From Bacillus sp. Marseille-P3661 (GTDB lineage: Bacteria > Bacillota > Bacilli > Bacillales > Bacillaceae_J), in contig NZ_LT965953.1 of NCBI RefSeq assembly GCF_900240995.1, positions 1,933,018 to 1,997,017 of the forward strand: DNA of 64,000 bases, in the 5' to 3' direction. Under the pieces are notes generated by a model. The model was not told the origin of the DNA. It saw only the letters and a list, made by a program, of their open reading frames with translations, and searched no databases. The translations under genes were made by a program, and so were the position numbers. Of the stretch, positions 44,158-52,948 are shown one piece after another (position 1 is the first letter of the stretch; each line of letters begins with the position of its first letter).

Positions 44158-45630
44158 CTATTTGTTGTCCTCTAATATTTGTTCAACCTTTTGTCTCGCT
44201 TCCTCAATATTAGCCATCTTGTTATTCCAACATTTAGGACTCAAGTCTACAGGATATTCCTCTGGATTTGCTGGTCGTTTGTATTCATCCCACAAAACAT
44301 TTAAATTTGCTTTAGCATATTGCTGAATCTCACGAATGTCAGGAAGCTCATATACGAGGTTACCGTTTAGAAAAATATCTTGATGAAGCTCCTTTGCTTC
44401 AAAGTTAGTCACAAATTTACTAATATAGGTATGGATTGGATGAAATAATTTTAAGCGATTTTCTTCCTGCGGATTTTCTTCTTCTAATGTGATGTAATCT
44501 CCTTCAGATTTGTTGTTTGATCTGTTAATGATGCGATATACTTTTTTCAAACCTGGTGTAGTAACTTTTTCGGGATTGGAAGATATTTTAATCGTGTCAA
44601 CCAGTTCACCGTTCTCATCTTCAATTGAAACTAATTTATAAACCGCTCCTAAAGCAGGTTGATCATAAGCTGTAATCAATTTAGTTCCAACGCCCCATAC
44701 ATCAATTTTTGCTCCTTGTTGTTTTAAATTAATAATGGTGTATTCATCTAGATCGTTTGAAGCAACAATTTTTGCATTTTGAAAACCCGCTTCATCAAGC
44801 ATTTTACGTGCCTCTTTTGATAGATAAGCTAAATCACCACTATCTAAGCGAATACCAGTAAACTTTATGTTTTCGCCAAGCTCTTTTGCAACTTTGATCG
44901 CTGTTGGTACACCAGATCTTAACGTATCATAGGTATCAACAAGGAACGTACAGTCTTTATGCCTTTTTGCATATTCATGGAAGGCTATATATTCATCTTT
45001 ATACGCTTGAACAAGTGAGTGAGCGTGCGTTCCAGCAACCGGAATTCCAAACATTTTCCCAGCTCTAACATTACTAGTTGCTTCAAATCCACCAATAAAC
45101 GCGGCTCTTGTGCCCCAAATAGCAGCATCGAGTTCTTGCGCTCTTCGAGTTCCAAACTCCATCGCAGCTTCGTCCCCAATTACTTGTTTAATTCGAGCGG
45201 CCTTGGTCGCAACCAAGGTTTGATAATTGACGATATTAAGTAGAGCTGTTTCTATTATTTGTGCTTCCGCTAATGATGCCTCCACACGAATAAGCGGCTC
45301 ATTTGCGAATACTAACTCTCCTTCTCGCATAGATCGAATCGTACCCGTAAACTTTATAGTTTCTAGATATTCTAGAAAATCATCTTTATAACCAATTTCC
45401 CGCAAATACTCAAGATCACTTTGTGTTACAGAAAAGTTCTGTAAATATTCGATAATTCTTTCTAGACCAGCGAAAATAGCGAAACCATTGTTAAATGGTA
45501 ATTTTCTAAAATAGATGTCAAAAACCGCTTTTCGATTATGCATATCATCATTCCAATATGTTTCAACCATATTTATTTGGTATAAATCTGTATGCAAAAA
45601 TAAGCTATCATCTTCATAGTTCTTCGTCAT
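44158..45630 (-). CDS. pncB: Nicotinate phosphoribosyltransferase
   Basis: This 490-residue enzyme makes nicotinate mononucleotide from nicotinate and PRPP. Landmarks are FDIYFRKLPFNNGFAIFAGLE, EFGTRRAQELDAAIWGTRAAFIGGFEATSNV (phospho-His loop with RAQ) and GVGTKLITAYDQPALGAVYKLV (phosphate binding). I chose the ATG at 45630, preceded by GGAGGCAG; an earlier ATG at 45645 is within that region. It is separated from nadD by 12 bases. Confidence 0.95.
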   Translation of the reverse strand: MTKNYEDDSLFLHTDLYQINMVETYWNDDMHNRKAVFDIYFRKLPFNNGFAIFAGLERIIEYLQNFSVTQSDLEYLREIGYKDDFLEYLETIKFTGTIRSMREGELVFANEPLIRVEASLAEAQIIETALLNIVNYQTLVATKAARIKQVIGDEAAMEFGTRRAQELDAAIWGTRAAFIGGFEATSNVRAGKMFGIPVAGTHAHSLVQAYKDEYIAFHEYAKRHKDCTFLVDTYDTLRSGVPTAIKVAKELGENIKFTGIRLDSGDLAYLSKEARKMLDEAGFQNAKIVASNDLDEYTIINLKQQGAKIDVWGVGTKLITAYDQPALGAVYKLVSIEDENGELVDTIKISSNPEKVTTPGLKKVYRIINRSNNKSEGDYITLEEENPQEENRLKLFHPIHTYISKFVTNFEAKELHQDIFLNGNLVYELPDIREIQQYAKANLNVLWDEYKRPANPEEYPVDLSPKCWNNKMANIEEARQKVEQILEDNK

Positions 45631-45746
45631 ACTATCTGCCTCCAATGAAAATACAAATTCATTTTTCCTGATTAAAACTATTAATTAATTTACCATTTGA
45701 TAATAAGGCTTAAAGCCATAAACTTGTTGAAAAGACAAGCATCTGG

Positions 45747-46292
45747 TTATTTGATTTCTGCTCCAAGTGCAGTTTGGAAATGACCTAATGCCCATTCATG
45801 TCCTGCAGAATTGAAACTAGCCACTGCGTCTTTGTATATCACTATTTTAAATCCTTTATTATAGGCGTCTACCGCTGTGTGCAATACACATATGTCAGTT
45901 GCAACACCAACTAAATGAACTTCTGTTATACCCCGTTCCCGTAACTTGACTTCTAGGTCCGTTCCTGCGAAAGCACTATAACGTGTCTTTGGCATATAAT
46001 AAATATTTTCTTGCTCTTTATTATTTTGATAAAATTTATCAAGTTTACCAAAAAGATTTATGCCATCTGTTTCAGCAATATTATGTGGTGGAAAGAGTTT
46101 TGTTTCAGGATGATACGGATCTCCTTTATAATGTGTATCAATAGCAAAAATGACAAAATCACCACGTTTCGCAAATTCCTCAGTAATTACTACAACACGC
46201 TCTTCAATCGCTCTCCCTGGCTCACCACAATGTAAAACCCCATTTTCTGCTACAAAATCATTTGTATAATCAATATTAATTAGCGCTTTCAT
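45747..46292 (-). CDS. pncA: Nicotinamidase
   Basis: This 181-residue isochorismatase-fold amidase hydrolyses nicotinamide to nicotinate. Catalytic Asp is in LINIDYTNDFV (residue 8), metal-binding Asp-His in FAIDTHYKGDPYHPET, Lys in YMPKTRYSAFAGTDL, and the nucleophile Cys in VGVATDICVLHTAVDAYNKGF. All are intact, unlike in the regulator at 22568. The ATG at 46292 is seven bases after GGGGG. It is upstream of pncB, about 115 bases apart, so the two may have separate promoters. Confidence 0.94.
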   Translation of the reverse strand: MKALINIDYTNDFVAENGVLHCGEPGRAIEERVVVITEEFAKRGDFVIFAIDTHYKGDPYHPETKLFPPHNIAETDGINLFGKLDKFYQNNKEQENIYYMPKTRYSAFAGTDLEVKLRERGITEVHLVGVATDICVLHTAVDAYNKGFKIVIYKDAVASFNSAGHEWALGHFQTALGAEIK

Positions 46293-46352
46293 TTCCATAC
46301 CCCCAAATTAAAAATAATTATCAACTTATCAATTGATTAAATTATAAAAAAT

Positions 46353-47150
46353 TTAGTACTTTGCGTTATAAATAGAAATGATGGGCTCAAAATCATTAAA
46401 TTGATAAAGTTGAGCACTACTTTTCGACCATTTCTTTGTTTTCTTTAATTTCCCATTGTCTGTCACTTTTTCAATAAATGGCAAGGTAGGCCCTTTTCTA
46501 AAAAACTGGGCGTCTCTTTTAAGCCATTCTTCATCTAAAACTGTTAACAGCACACCCTGAAGCTCTGAAAGGACAAATTCCTTTGGCAAAAAGTTCTTAG
46601 CCAATGTTGTTAAGGCCATATCTTTTTTAATAAACCACAGTGCTTCAGAAATAATCTGCTTATGGTCAAAAGCAATTGAAAGTTTTTCAATTTCTTTTAA
46701 ATCAAACAACCCTACTTCTGCAGCATCATCTCCTGCTTGCATTTTATTTAGATGATGTTCTGGTACAATAGCGTAATGGGCGTTTGAAATAATCCAGCCC
46801 CTTGTATCTCTTCCTGGTTTATCGTAAATACCAAAATGCTTAATCTTGACGCCAGTTACACCAGTTTCCTCTTCAAGCTCCCGAACGGCCGCTTCATAAG
46901 CCGTTTCGTCAGGTTTAATAAACCCTCCCGGTAGCGCCCATTTCCCACCTTCGACATTTGGTTCTCCTTTGGAATCCTTTTCCGCTCGCATAATTAACAT
47001 AAGTTTCAATGTTTTCCTCGGCGGTTTATGAGGACCTACCATCTCTGACAAAATAGTGAATATAGCGATATCAGAAGTATATCCATCCGGCGTAATATAT
47101 TTGATGTAGTCATATTTTCCACTAGTTTTTAAGTTTTTTTCTCTAGTCAA
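46353..47150 (-). CDS. NrtR-like Nudix regulator of NAD metabolism
   Basis: Residues 30-160 form a Nudix domain with a complete Nudix box (GGFIKPDETAYEAAVRELEE, then ETGV, near residue 85). After it, residues 175-260 have the winged-helix region of NrtR-type regulators (LAKNFLPKEFVLSELQGVLLTVL). NrtR represses NAD salvage genes and responds to ADP-ribose. Proximity to pncA-pncB-nadD-nadE supports this role. The box is intact, so ADP-ribose hydrolysis remains possible. I chose the TTG at 47150, six bases after GAGGTG. Confidence 0.82.
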   Translation of the reverse strand: MTREKNLKTSGKYDYIKYITPDGYTSDIAIFTILSEMVGPHKPPRKTLKLMLIMRAEKDSKGEPNVEGGKWALPGGFIKPDETAYEAAVRELEEETGVTGVKIKHFGIYDKPGRDTRGWIISNAHYAIVPEHHLNKMQAGDDAAEVGLFDLKEIEKLSIAFDHKQIISEALWFIKKDMALTTLAKNFLPKEFVLSELQGVLLTVLDEEWLKRDAQFFRKGPTLPFIEKVTDNGKLKKTKKWSKSSAQLYQFNDFEPIISIYNAKY

Positions 47151-47200
47151 AGTTGACACCTCTTTTATCACTAGCTAAGTTTGTTGCATCTATTATTCGT

Positions 47201-47277
47201 TTAACAATTTGTTAATCGTTAATTTAAATATATGTAATTGTGGAATAATTTGCAAGTGTTTTTTCCAATTTGTTAAT
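47201..47277. promoter_or_regulatory. Repeated motif before the NrtR-like gene and yitT
   Basis: TTAACAA-T-TTGTTAA at 47201-47215 is a perfect palindrome, and the 12-mer CAATTTGTTAAT recurs exactly at 47205-47216 and 47266-47277, 61 bases apart. It lies between the divergent NrtR-like gene and yitT. It is a candidate operator; no match was seen upstream of pncA or pncB. Confidence 0.45.
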
Positions 47278-47396
47278 TTCGTCTAATTTTCATTATTGTT
47301 TATTTTAACTTGTTGCATTGCTCATAAATTGATACTGCTTTTTGCTTTAAAATTTGGTGTTATCCGTATACTAATAAAAAGCTTGGAGGTGAATAG

Positions 47397-48221
47397 ATGT
47401 TAAGTAACATAAATAAAGCTATAGTTGTCAGTGTCTCATCTGTTATCGTTGGATTCGCCTATAATATGTTTCTAATTCCCCATGAAGTTCTTAGTTCAGG
47501 GGTTACAGGTATTGCTTTCATCATTGGAATGCTAGTTGAGGGTGTTAACGCTGGGCTAATGATTGCATTATTGAATATACCTATTTTAGTTGCGGGTTAT
47601 AAAACGTTAGGAAGAAAATTAATAATCTTTAGCGTTCTTTCAGTTGCGGTTACTTCTGTTTCCATGCAATTCATTCCAAAAATGCCTGTTGCTGATGATC
47701 CTCTTCTCTCAGCCATTTTTGGAGGTGCGATCGCCGGTATTGGCGCTGGGTTAATCTTCAAGAGTGGCGCTTCTTCAGGAGGATTTGATGTTATTGGTCT
47801 TATCATCTTACAAAAAAAAGAACTACCGTTAGGTACGATATTCTTCGTTCTCAATGCTTTAGTTGTATTTGTTGCAGGTTTTCTATTCGATTGGGACCGC
47901 GCCCTATATACCATGGCTTCCATATTTGTAAGCGGAAAAGTTATAGATGCTATTCATACATCACATATTAAGTTAACACTGACAATTATCACAAGCCGAG
48001 GCGAAAAAGTTAAAGAGGAGTTATTATCACATGTCCTAAGAGGAATTACCATCTGGAGCGGTGTAGGTGCATACTCTAAATCTGAGCGTGATGTCCTTTA
48101 TACAGTCTGTACCCGGTATGAACTGAACGAAATAAAAGAAATCATTCAAACAATTGATCCCTATGCATTTATTAATATCACTCAAACAGTTGGGGTCGTA
48201 GGAACTTTCAGGAAAAAGTAA
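47397..48221 (+). CDS. YitT-family membrane protein
   Basis: This 274-residue protein has about six membrane helices (residues 5-190) and a C-terminal cytoplasmic DUF2179 domain (TIITSRGEKVKEELLSHVLRGITIWSGVGAYSKSERDVLYTVCTRYEL). The segment GGAIAGIGAGLIFKSGASSGGFDVI is characteristic. Its substrate or role is not known. The ATG follows GGAGGTG. It is alone in its unit and followed by two terminators. Confidence 0.9.
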   Translation: MLSNINKAIVVSVSSVIVGFAYNMFLIPHEVLSSGVTGIAFIIGMLVEGVNAGLMIALLNIPILVAGYKTLGRKLIIFSVLSVAVTSVSMQFIPKMPVADDPLLSAIFGGAIAGIGAGLIFKSGASSGGFDVIGLIILQKKELPLGTIFFVLNALVVFVAGFLFDWDRALYTMASIFVSGKVIDAIHTSHIKLTLTIITSRGEKVKEELLSHVLRGITIWSGVGAYSKSERDVLYTVCTRYELNEIKEIIQTIDPYAFINITQTVGVVGTFRKK

Positions 48222-48227
48222 TAAAAA

Positions 48228-48319
48228 AAAACATGCTACTTACGTTTAAGCATGTTTTGGGTTTCTCTTATCCAATTGACTCGATAATTGTCCTTCCTTT
48301 TCCCAGTGAAGGACTTTTT
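48228..48319 (+). terminator. Tandem terminators after yitT
   Basis: The first stem, AAAACATGCT with AGCATGTTTT (48228-48258), follows the stop codon. The second, GTCCTTC with GAAGGAC (48290-48314), ends in TTTTT. Confidence 0.75.
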
Positions 48320-48365
48320 ATCCGTGTTGTACAGAGTTGAATTATATATATCTTATGTAATTAAA

Positions 48366-48633
48366 ACCGTGGACCTTTCATTGGCATGGTGACACAAGTG
48401 GTACTTATACAGCCAGCTCGTTCAAAGCTACCCTTCGACACACAGAAGATTCTACTTATGGCTGCTCCATTCCTGGCCTGACCAAGTTCGTAAATTTCTG
48501 TTGCGAGGACTCCAAATGTCAACACCGCTTATACAAGTCAAACCTTGCCTCGTTCATACCGCCAAAAGGGATTCAGCCTCGCTAGAGCGGATTGCGAGTT
48601 ACAGGGCACCGCTACCTCCCCACCTACCACGGT
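48366..48633 (-). ncRNA. ffs: Signal recognition particle RNA, large Bacillus type
   Basis: The minus strand begins ACCGTGG and ends CCACGGT, closing a long helix. The 5' Alu part has GGTAGGTGGGGAGGTAGCGG and ATCCGCTCTAGCGAGGC, as in Bacillus scRNA. The S-domain helix 8 reads GTCAGG-CCA-GGAA-TGG-AGCAGC, where the usual form is GTCAGG-TCC-GGAA-GGA-AGCAGC: the stem below the GGAA loop has changed on both sides and still pairs. The length, about 268 bases, matches the Bacillus Alu-containing type. Confidence 0.92.
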
Positions 48634-48855
48634 ATGTATGGTAGTAAATAAATTAATATATGTTATTTATAATAGTACTCCCACCTATGCCGTATCCCAA
48701 ATTGCTTTATAACCCGCTCTCGCAGGTGGGTTTCCGCATATTGACATTCTGCCTTCCTAATCCCCTAGGCATGGCATCAGTCAATTCATTTAGGAATCCC
48801 GAATTCATAGTACGGTTTAAAACAAGAAGGGGCTACGAACATCGCAGGACGTAAA
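48634..48855 (-). ncRNA. Unidentified structured stretch between tRNA-Leu and SRP RNA
   Basis: These 220 bases have no good reading frame but show several nested complementarities on the minus strand: ATTGAC with GTCAAT enclosing TGCC/GGCA and CCTA/TAGG, then CCCACCT with AGGTGGG. AACCC can also pair with GGGTT nearby, so two exclusive foldings of this part exist. The position inside an RNA gene block and the GC content, higher than in neighbouring spacers, suggest an RNA gene or a leader of the SRP RNA. A 6S-like identity was considered but cannot be supported. Confidence 0.4.
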
Positions 48856-48938
<83 letters not shown>

Positions 48939-48962
48939 AAGATAAGAAATTATTCTATTAGC

Positions 48963-48988
48963 GCCAGAGGACTTGTGGTCCTTCTGGC
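48963..48988 (-). terminator. Hairpin between tmRNA and tRNA-Leu
   Basis: GCCAGAGGAC pairs with GTCCTTCTGGC with one bulged base around a five-base loop, ten bases from the tmRNA 3' end. There is little T-run, so it could be a terminator or a processing structure. Confidence 0.5.
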
Positions 48989-48998
48989 ATTGATTGAA

Positions 48999-49360
48999 TG
49001 GAAATGATGGGAGTCGAACCCATGTGCAAAGATATTGCCACTTATACGTCTACGAGTGTAGTCAACAAAATTGGTTTCGCCTTCTCCTTTAGCCTGTTAA
49101 CTGGCATTGAAGGGGCTAGTCTGATTGTCCTCTTCCTTCATCCTCAGACGATGGATTCCGGCGTAGTCCACTGATAATGAGTCCCTTACCCTACCACATG
49201 GACGATGGAGGAAGGAACTGCGATCGACTGTTATTAGGCAGCGAAAGCGAAGTTGTTTTGTTGTTTGCCAGTTATTATTGGCGTTGATGTTTTTAACGAG
49301 ATCATCCACTCGACTCGCAATACAAGCTCAAACTATCCCTGTCGATACCTAGACATTCCC
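48999..49360 (-). ncRNA. ssrA: Transfer-messenger RNA
   Basis: The minus strand begins GGGAATG, which pairs with CATTTCC at the 3' end. The tRNA-like end has GGGTTCGACTCCCA, and the 5' part has TATCGACAGGGATAG as in Bacillus tmRNA. The tag frame (49231-49269) reads GKQQNNFAFAA followed by TAATAA; with the tRNA alanine the tag is A-GKQQNNFAFAA, ending in the protease-recognised AA. CCA is not encoded. It rescues stalled ribosomes together with SmpB, which is not in this window. Confidence 0.95.
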
Positions 49361-49371
49361 GAATTATAATA

Positions 49372-49463
49372 TGGCAGAGAAGAAGGGATTCGAACCCTCG
49401 CGCCGCGTTAGCGACCTACTCCCTTAGCAGGGGAGCCTCTTACAGCCACTTGAGTACTTCTCT
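49372..49463 (-). tRNA. tRNA-Ser (anticodon GCT)
   Basis: This is a class II tRNA. The acceptor stem is AGAGAAG/CTTCTCT, the anticodon stem CTCCC/GGGAG with loop CTGCTAA (anticodon GCT), there is a long variable arm, and the T-arm is GAGGG-TTCGAAT-CCCTT. CCA is encoded. It is the first gene of the minus-strand RNA block, 11 bases before tmRNA. Confidence 0.95.
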
Positions 49464-49751
49464 ACATTAAATGTAGCATGAGTCATTAAAAGCTAAAACC
49501 CTGCGATAACATCTCTTCCGTATCGCGTATATACAATATAACACGGTATTAAATTGATGTGTACCTGTAAATATTTGTTGATTTGGGACTTTTATCCTAT
49601 AAAATTTCAACTCTATATTTTTAATAGAATTTCATATTTACATTTCTGCTTTTCAGTAATAAATATTATTAATACCTCAATTGCATTTGGATTTATCAAT
49701 TGATAAACTTCCATATAGTAATAAATAGAATTAAAAGGAGCTTACATCACT

Positions 49752-50129
49752 ATGATAAATAAGATTGGTAAAATAACAGTATATGTAAACGATCAAGAAC
49801 AAGCAAAAAATTTTTGGCTAAACAAAGTTGGCTTTGTCCTAAAAGCAGATAACCCTATGGGACCGAACATGTCTTGGGTTGAAGTTGGACCAAGTGAAGA
49901 TGAATTTACCACTTTAGTTTTATATTCTAAATCATTAATGGAAAAACAAAATCCAGCGGCAGTTGCACATCCTTCCATTCTTTTCAGTACAACTGATATT
50001 GAATCTGCTTATGAAAAAATGAAACAAAATGGAGTAACAGTAGATGAAATGCAAAGAATGCCATTTGGTTCCATGTTCACATTTAAAGATCAAGATGGAA
50101 ACAATTATTTACTACGAGAAGATAAATGA
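49752..50129 (+). CDS. VOC/glyoxalase-fold protein
   Basis: This 125-residue protein has the paired beta-alpha-beta-beta-beta modules of the vicinal-oxygen-chelate superfamily: INKIGKITVYVNDQEQAKNFWLNKVGF, then PSILFSTTDIESAYEKMKQNGV and FTFKDQDGNNYLL. It may be a glyoxalase-, dioxygenase- or resistance-type protein; the substrate cannot be inferred. It is a single-gene unit ending in a strong terminator. Confidence 0.88.
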   Translation: MINKIGKITVYVNDQEQAKNFWLNKVGFVLKADNPMGPNMSWVEVGPSEDEFTTLVLYSKSLMEKQNPAAVAHPSILFSTTDIESAYEKMKQNGVTVDEMQRMPFGSMFTFKDQDGNNYLLREDK

Positions 50130-50157
50130 ACCCCTTTGATTTAAAATTAAAGGGGTT
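50129..50157 (+). terminator. Terminator of the VOC gene
   Basis: AACCCCTTT pairs with AAAGGGGTT around an 11-base loop, followed by CTTCC. It begins at the last base of the stop codon. Confidence 0.8.
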
Positions 50158-50273
50158 CTTCCCATTTATCTCTAAATATAGTTACACACAAAATAGAGGA
50201 ATTTTTTTAATCAAGTGCTCTACAAGTTTTGCCGAAAAGAGCAATAACAAACCTAGTCTTCATTTTCTAAACA

Positions 50274-50714
50274 TCACTTCTCTTTAGCTTTATCAATAAA
50301 TATTGCATGCGGGCATCGTTTGGACAAAATATCCATAAACCTCTCTCGATCAAGAGGTGAAATGAGTACTGAATTAAACTGTCCGTAGACAATTTCCAGT
50401 CTTTTTAATGACAAGGCTGGACTTGATAAAGGGTTCATAGTTTTCCTGACAGATTTAATGGATTTTAATGGTACAGTCTTCTTAAAAGGTCCATACTTAA
50501 TAACTAAGTTATCCTCATCGATAATATAATAAGTAGTAAACCATAACCATAAAATAAAAATCGGCAATAATATAGTAAATAACGCAGTTACTATATTCTC
50601 TACAGTATTCCCCGTGTTATCAATAAACGTTTTCCCACCACTGCCTATTGCAAAAAGCATTGTTCCCCAAATAATAAAAGTTAACCACCAGTCTCTTTTG
50701 GATTGATACTTCAA
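50274..50714 (-). CDS. YyaB-like PH-domain membrane protein
   Basis: This 146-residue protein starts at a TTG eight bases after GGAGGT (giving LKYQSKRDWWLTFIIWG), which is better supported than the upstream ATG at 50759. Two membrane helices (about residues 10-30 and 45-65) precede a bacterial PH-like domain with YYIIDEDNLVIKYGPFKKTVPLKSIKSVRKTMNPLSSPALSLKRLEI and SPLDRERFMDIL. The family role is unknown. Confidence 0.8.
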   Translation of the reverse strand: MKYQSKRDWWLTFIIWGTMLFAIGSGGKTFIDNTGNTVENIVTALFTILLPIFILWLWFTTYYIIDEDNLVIKYGPFKKTVPLKSIKSVRKTMNPLSSPALSLKRLEIVYGQFNSVLISPLDRERFMDILSKRCPHAIFIDKAKEK

Positions 50715-50899
50715 AAAAAAACCTCCATTCATTACCTTTGCCAAGTGGATTTTTGACATATTGCCTTCATCCTTACTTTCCTCTTGATATGCTTATAATT
50801 TAGTTTTTAACTAAGATATATAATTTTTAATAATTGTCATAAATTAGCTATTTTAGTTAAGTATACAAATACAAATAAACTGTTGGGAGAGTTTTCTAT

Positions 50900-51187
50900 A
50901 TGATTCGAAGCATAACCGAGCAGGAATGGGTAGCAGATTATGCAAAAAGTAAGAAAAATCCCCTTCCTGTAATATTAGGTACAAGGGGTACATGGACTAT
51001 TAACAACAAACCGATGATTATATTAATTGGCTTTACTAAAGAAGATGTCTTGGTATTGGGTGACATGTATGGAGCATCACACCATCCAGTTAGGGAAATG
51101 AAAGAACCAACAGTTACTTACTATGCTATCAATATTATCGACAAGAAAAAAGTAACAGAGATTATTGAGAACTGGAAAGAACAATGA
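50900..51187 (+). CDS. Protein of unknown function, 95 residues
   Basis: This 95-residue protein begins MIRSITEQEWVADYAKSKKNPLPVILGTRGTW. It looks soluble and beta-rich in the middle (MIILIGFTKEDVLVLGDMYG) with a helical, charged C-terminus (KKKVTEIIENWKEQ). No family is recognised. The ATG follows GGGAGAG. It stands alone between the PH-domain gene and dsdA. Confidence 0.6.
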   Translation: MIRSITEQEWVADYAKSKKNPLPVILGTRGTWTINNKPMIILIGFTKEDVLVLGDMYGASHHPVREMKEPTVTYYAINIIDKKKVTEIIENWKEQ

Positions 51188-51448
51188 TAAAACTATAATA
51201 TACTAGCAGAACTACATAACTAACAATTCATACTTCACTCTCTTCATTTCTTTTCACATTTCGCTGTTTTGTAAATCATTGACAGAATTAGATCGCCCTC
51301 TTTTGAATGTTCTCCGGTTTATCATGTACTGCTTTTCTACTATTACTTAGTATGTACCTAGTTTTATTAAATTCTGTAGGCATGAAATTATCTACTCGAG
51401 AACAAATATGTTCTCTTGTTTATCCCAGATCAAAGGAGTACACAAAAA

Positions 51449-52810
51449 ATGAAAACTGATAGTAATGATATGCCACCATTTCAAGACAAATACCCTTTAC
51501 TAAATAAACTTATAGCCTATGACGAGGTATTTTGGCTCAATCCTCATCTCGAAAAATATGATAGCGCAATTAAAAGTACATCCCTAACACAATATGATGT
51601 ACAGTGTGCCGAAGAAAGGCTGATACGTTTTGCACCGTATATCGCTAAAGTTTTTCCAGAGACAAAAATAATGAATGGATTGATCGAATCACCTTTAGTC
51701 AAAATTCCTTCTATGAAACAATCCATTGAAACGCATTATCAACATACAATATGCGGAGAATTATTATTGAAGTGTGATAGTCATCTTCCAATTTCAGGTT
51801 CGATTAAAGCAAGAGGTGGAATATATGAAGTTCTCAAACATGCAGAACAATTAGTACTACAACATCAAATGTTAACAACCAAGGATGACTATTCAATTTT
51901 AGATAGTAATAGGTTTAGAGAATTCTTCTCACAATTTTCAATAGCAGTAGGTTCGACAGGAAATTTAGGGCTTAGCATTGGAATTATGAGTGCAAAATTA
52001 GGCTTTAATGTGACTGTACACATGTCTGCGGATGCAAAACAATGGAAAAAGGACCTTTTACGTACTAAAAACGTTAAAGTTATTGAATATGAAGCCGATT
52101 ATAGTAGAGCTGTTATGGAAGGGCGAATTCAGGCGGAACGTGACCCTTCCTGTTATTTTATTGATGATGAAAACTCGCACAATCTATTTCTAGGATATGC
52201 CGTGGCAGCATCTCGATTGAAAAGTCAATTAGAACAGCTAGACATAATAGTAGATAAGGATCATCCGCTATTTGTTTACCTTCCATGCGGTGTGGGCGGT
52301 GGCCCTGCTGGCGTTACATTTGGGTTGAAATTATTATTTCAAGACCATGTTCACTGTTTCTTTGCAGAGCCCACCCACTCTCCATGTATGTTACTCGGTT
52401 TAATGACCGGACTTCATGACAAAATTTCTGTGTATGATGTAGGTATTGATAATATAACAGCTGCGGATGGCCTAGCTGTAGGAAGACCTTCTGCATTCGT
52501 TGGTAAAACGATAGAACCTTTTTTAAGTGGTATTTATACTGTCAGCGACGAGCAGTTGTTTTGGTTACTAAAGGAACTTGTTGATACAGAGGGATTACAC
52601 TTAGAACCTTCTGCACTAGCTGGCATAATTGGCCCATGTAAATTATGTAAAGAAGGCGTTGATTATTTACAATCACATAATCTAACGAACAAAATTAGTA
52701 ATGGTACACATATTATTTGGGGAACCGGCGGAAATATGGTACCAGAAAACATGAAAAGACAATATTATCAAAAGGGCATAAAAGTAAATTTGAATATTAA
52801 AACAAACTAA
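51449..52810 (+). CDS. dsdA: D-serine dehydratase
   Basis: This 453-residue PLP enzyme converts D-serine to pyruvate and ammonia. The PLP Lys is in SGSIKARGG (about residue 116), the phosphate loop in [12 protein letters not shown] (about 285), and the N-terminal [23 protein letters not shown] is typical of DsdA. I chose the ATG at 51449 because AAGGAG lies ten bases upstream; the frame opens earlier at 51416 without such a site. No regulator or D-serine permease of the usual type is adjacent. Confidence 0.93.
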   Translation: MKTDSNDMPPFQDKYPLLNKLIAYDEVFWLNPHLEKYDSAIKSTSLTQYDVQCAEERLIRFAPYIAKVFPETKIMNGLIESPLVKIPSMKQSIETHYQHTICGELLLKCDSHLPISGSIKARGGIYEVLKHAEQLVLQHQMLTTKDDYSILDSNRFREFFSQFSIAVGSTGNLGLSIGIMSAKLGFNVTVHMSADAKQWKKDLLRTKNVKVIEYEADYSRAVMEGRIQAERDPSCYFIDDENSHNLFLGYAVAASRLKSQLEQLDIIVDKDHPLFVYLPCGVGGGPAGVTFGLKLLFQDHVHCFFAEPTHSPCMLLGLMTGLHDKISVYDVGIDNITAADGLAVGRPSAFVGKTIEPFLSGIYTVSDEQLFWLLKELVDTEGLHLEPSALAGIIGPCKLCKEGVDYLQSHNLTNKISNGTHIIWGTGGNMVPENMKRQYYQKGIKVNLNIKTN

Positions 52811-52889
52811 ATTACAAATTCATTGTCAGCAAAAATGAGCGATTACTTAAGATCCCCTATACCCCTCTTAAATTAAATACAAATGATAA

Positions 52890-52923
52890 AAAGCCTGAAG
52901 GCAAAGAAACACCCTCAGGCTTT
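52890..52923. terminator. Bidirectional terminator between dsdA and the MFS gene
   Basis: AAAGCCTGA pairs with TCAGGCTTT, with additional GG/CC pairs, between two convergent genes. Confidence 0.85.
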
Positions 52924-52948
52924 AGTTATGATCGTTTGATTACTAAAT

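Noticed and set aside
48660-48854. 64-codon plus-strand frame in the RNA block
   Set aside because: It lies opposite the structured stretch beside tRNA-Leu and has no ribosome site.
48634-48855. Calling the RNA-block spacer 6S RNA or RNase P RNA
   Set aside because: No closing helix typical of 6S and none of the RNase P conserved segments could be found.
49097-49309. 70-codon minus-strand frame
   Set aside because: It lies wholly inside the tmRNA gene.
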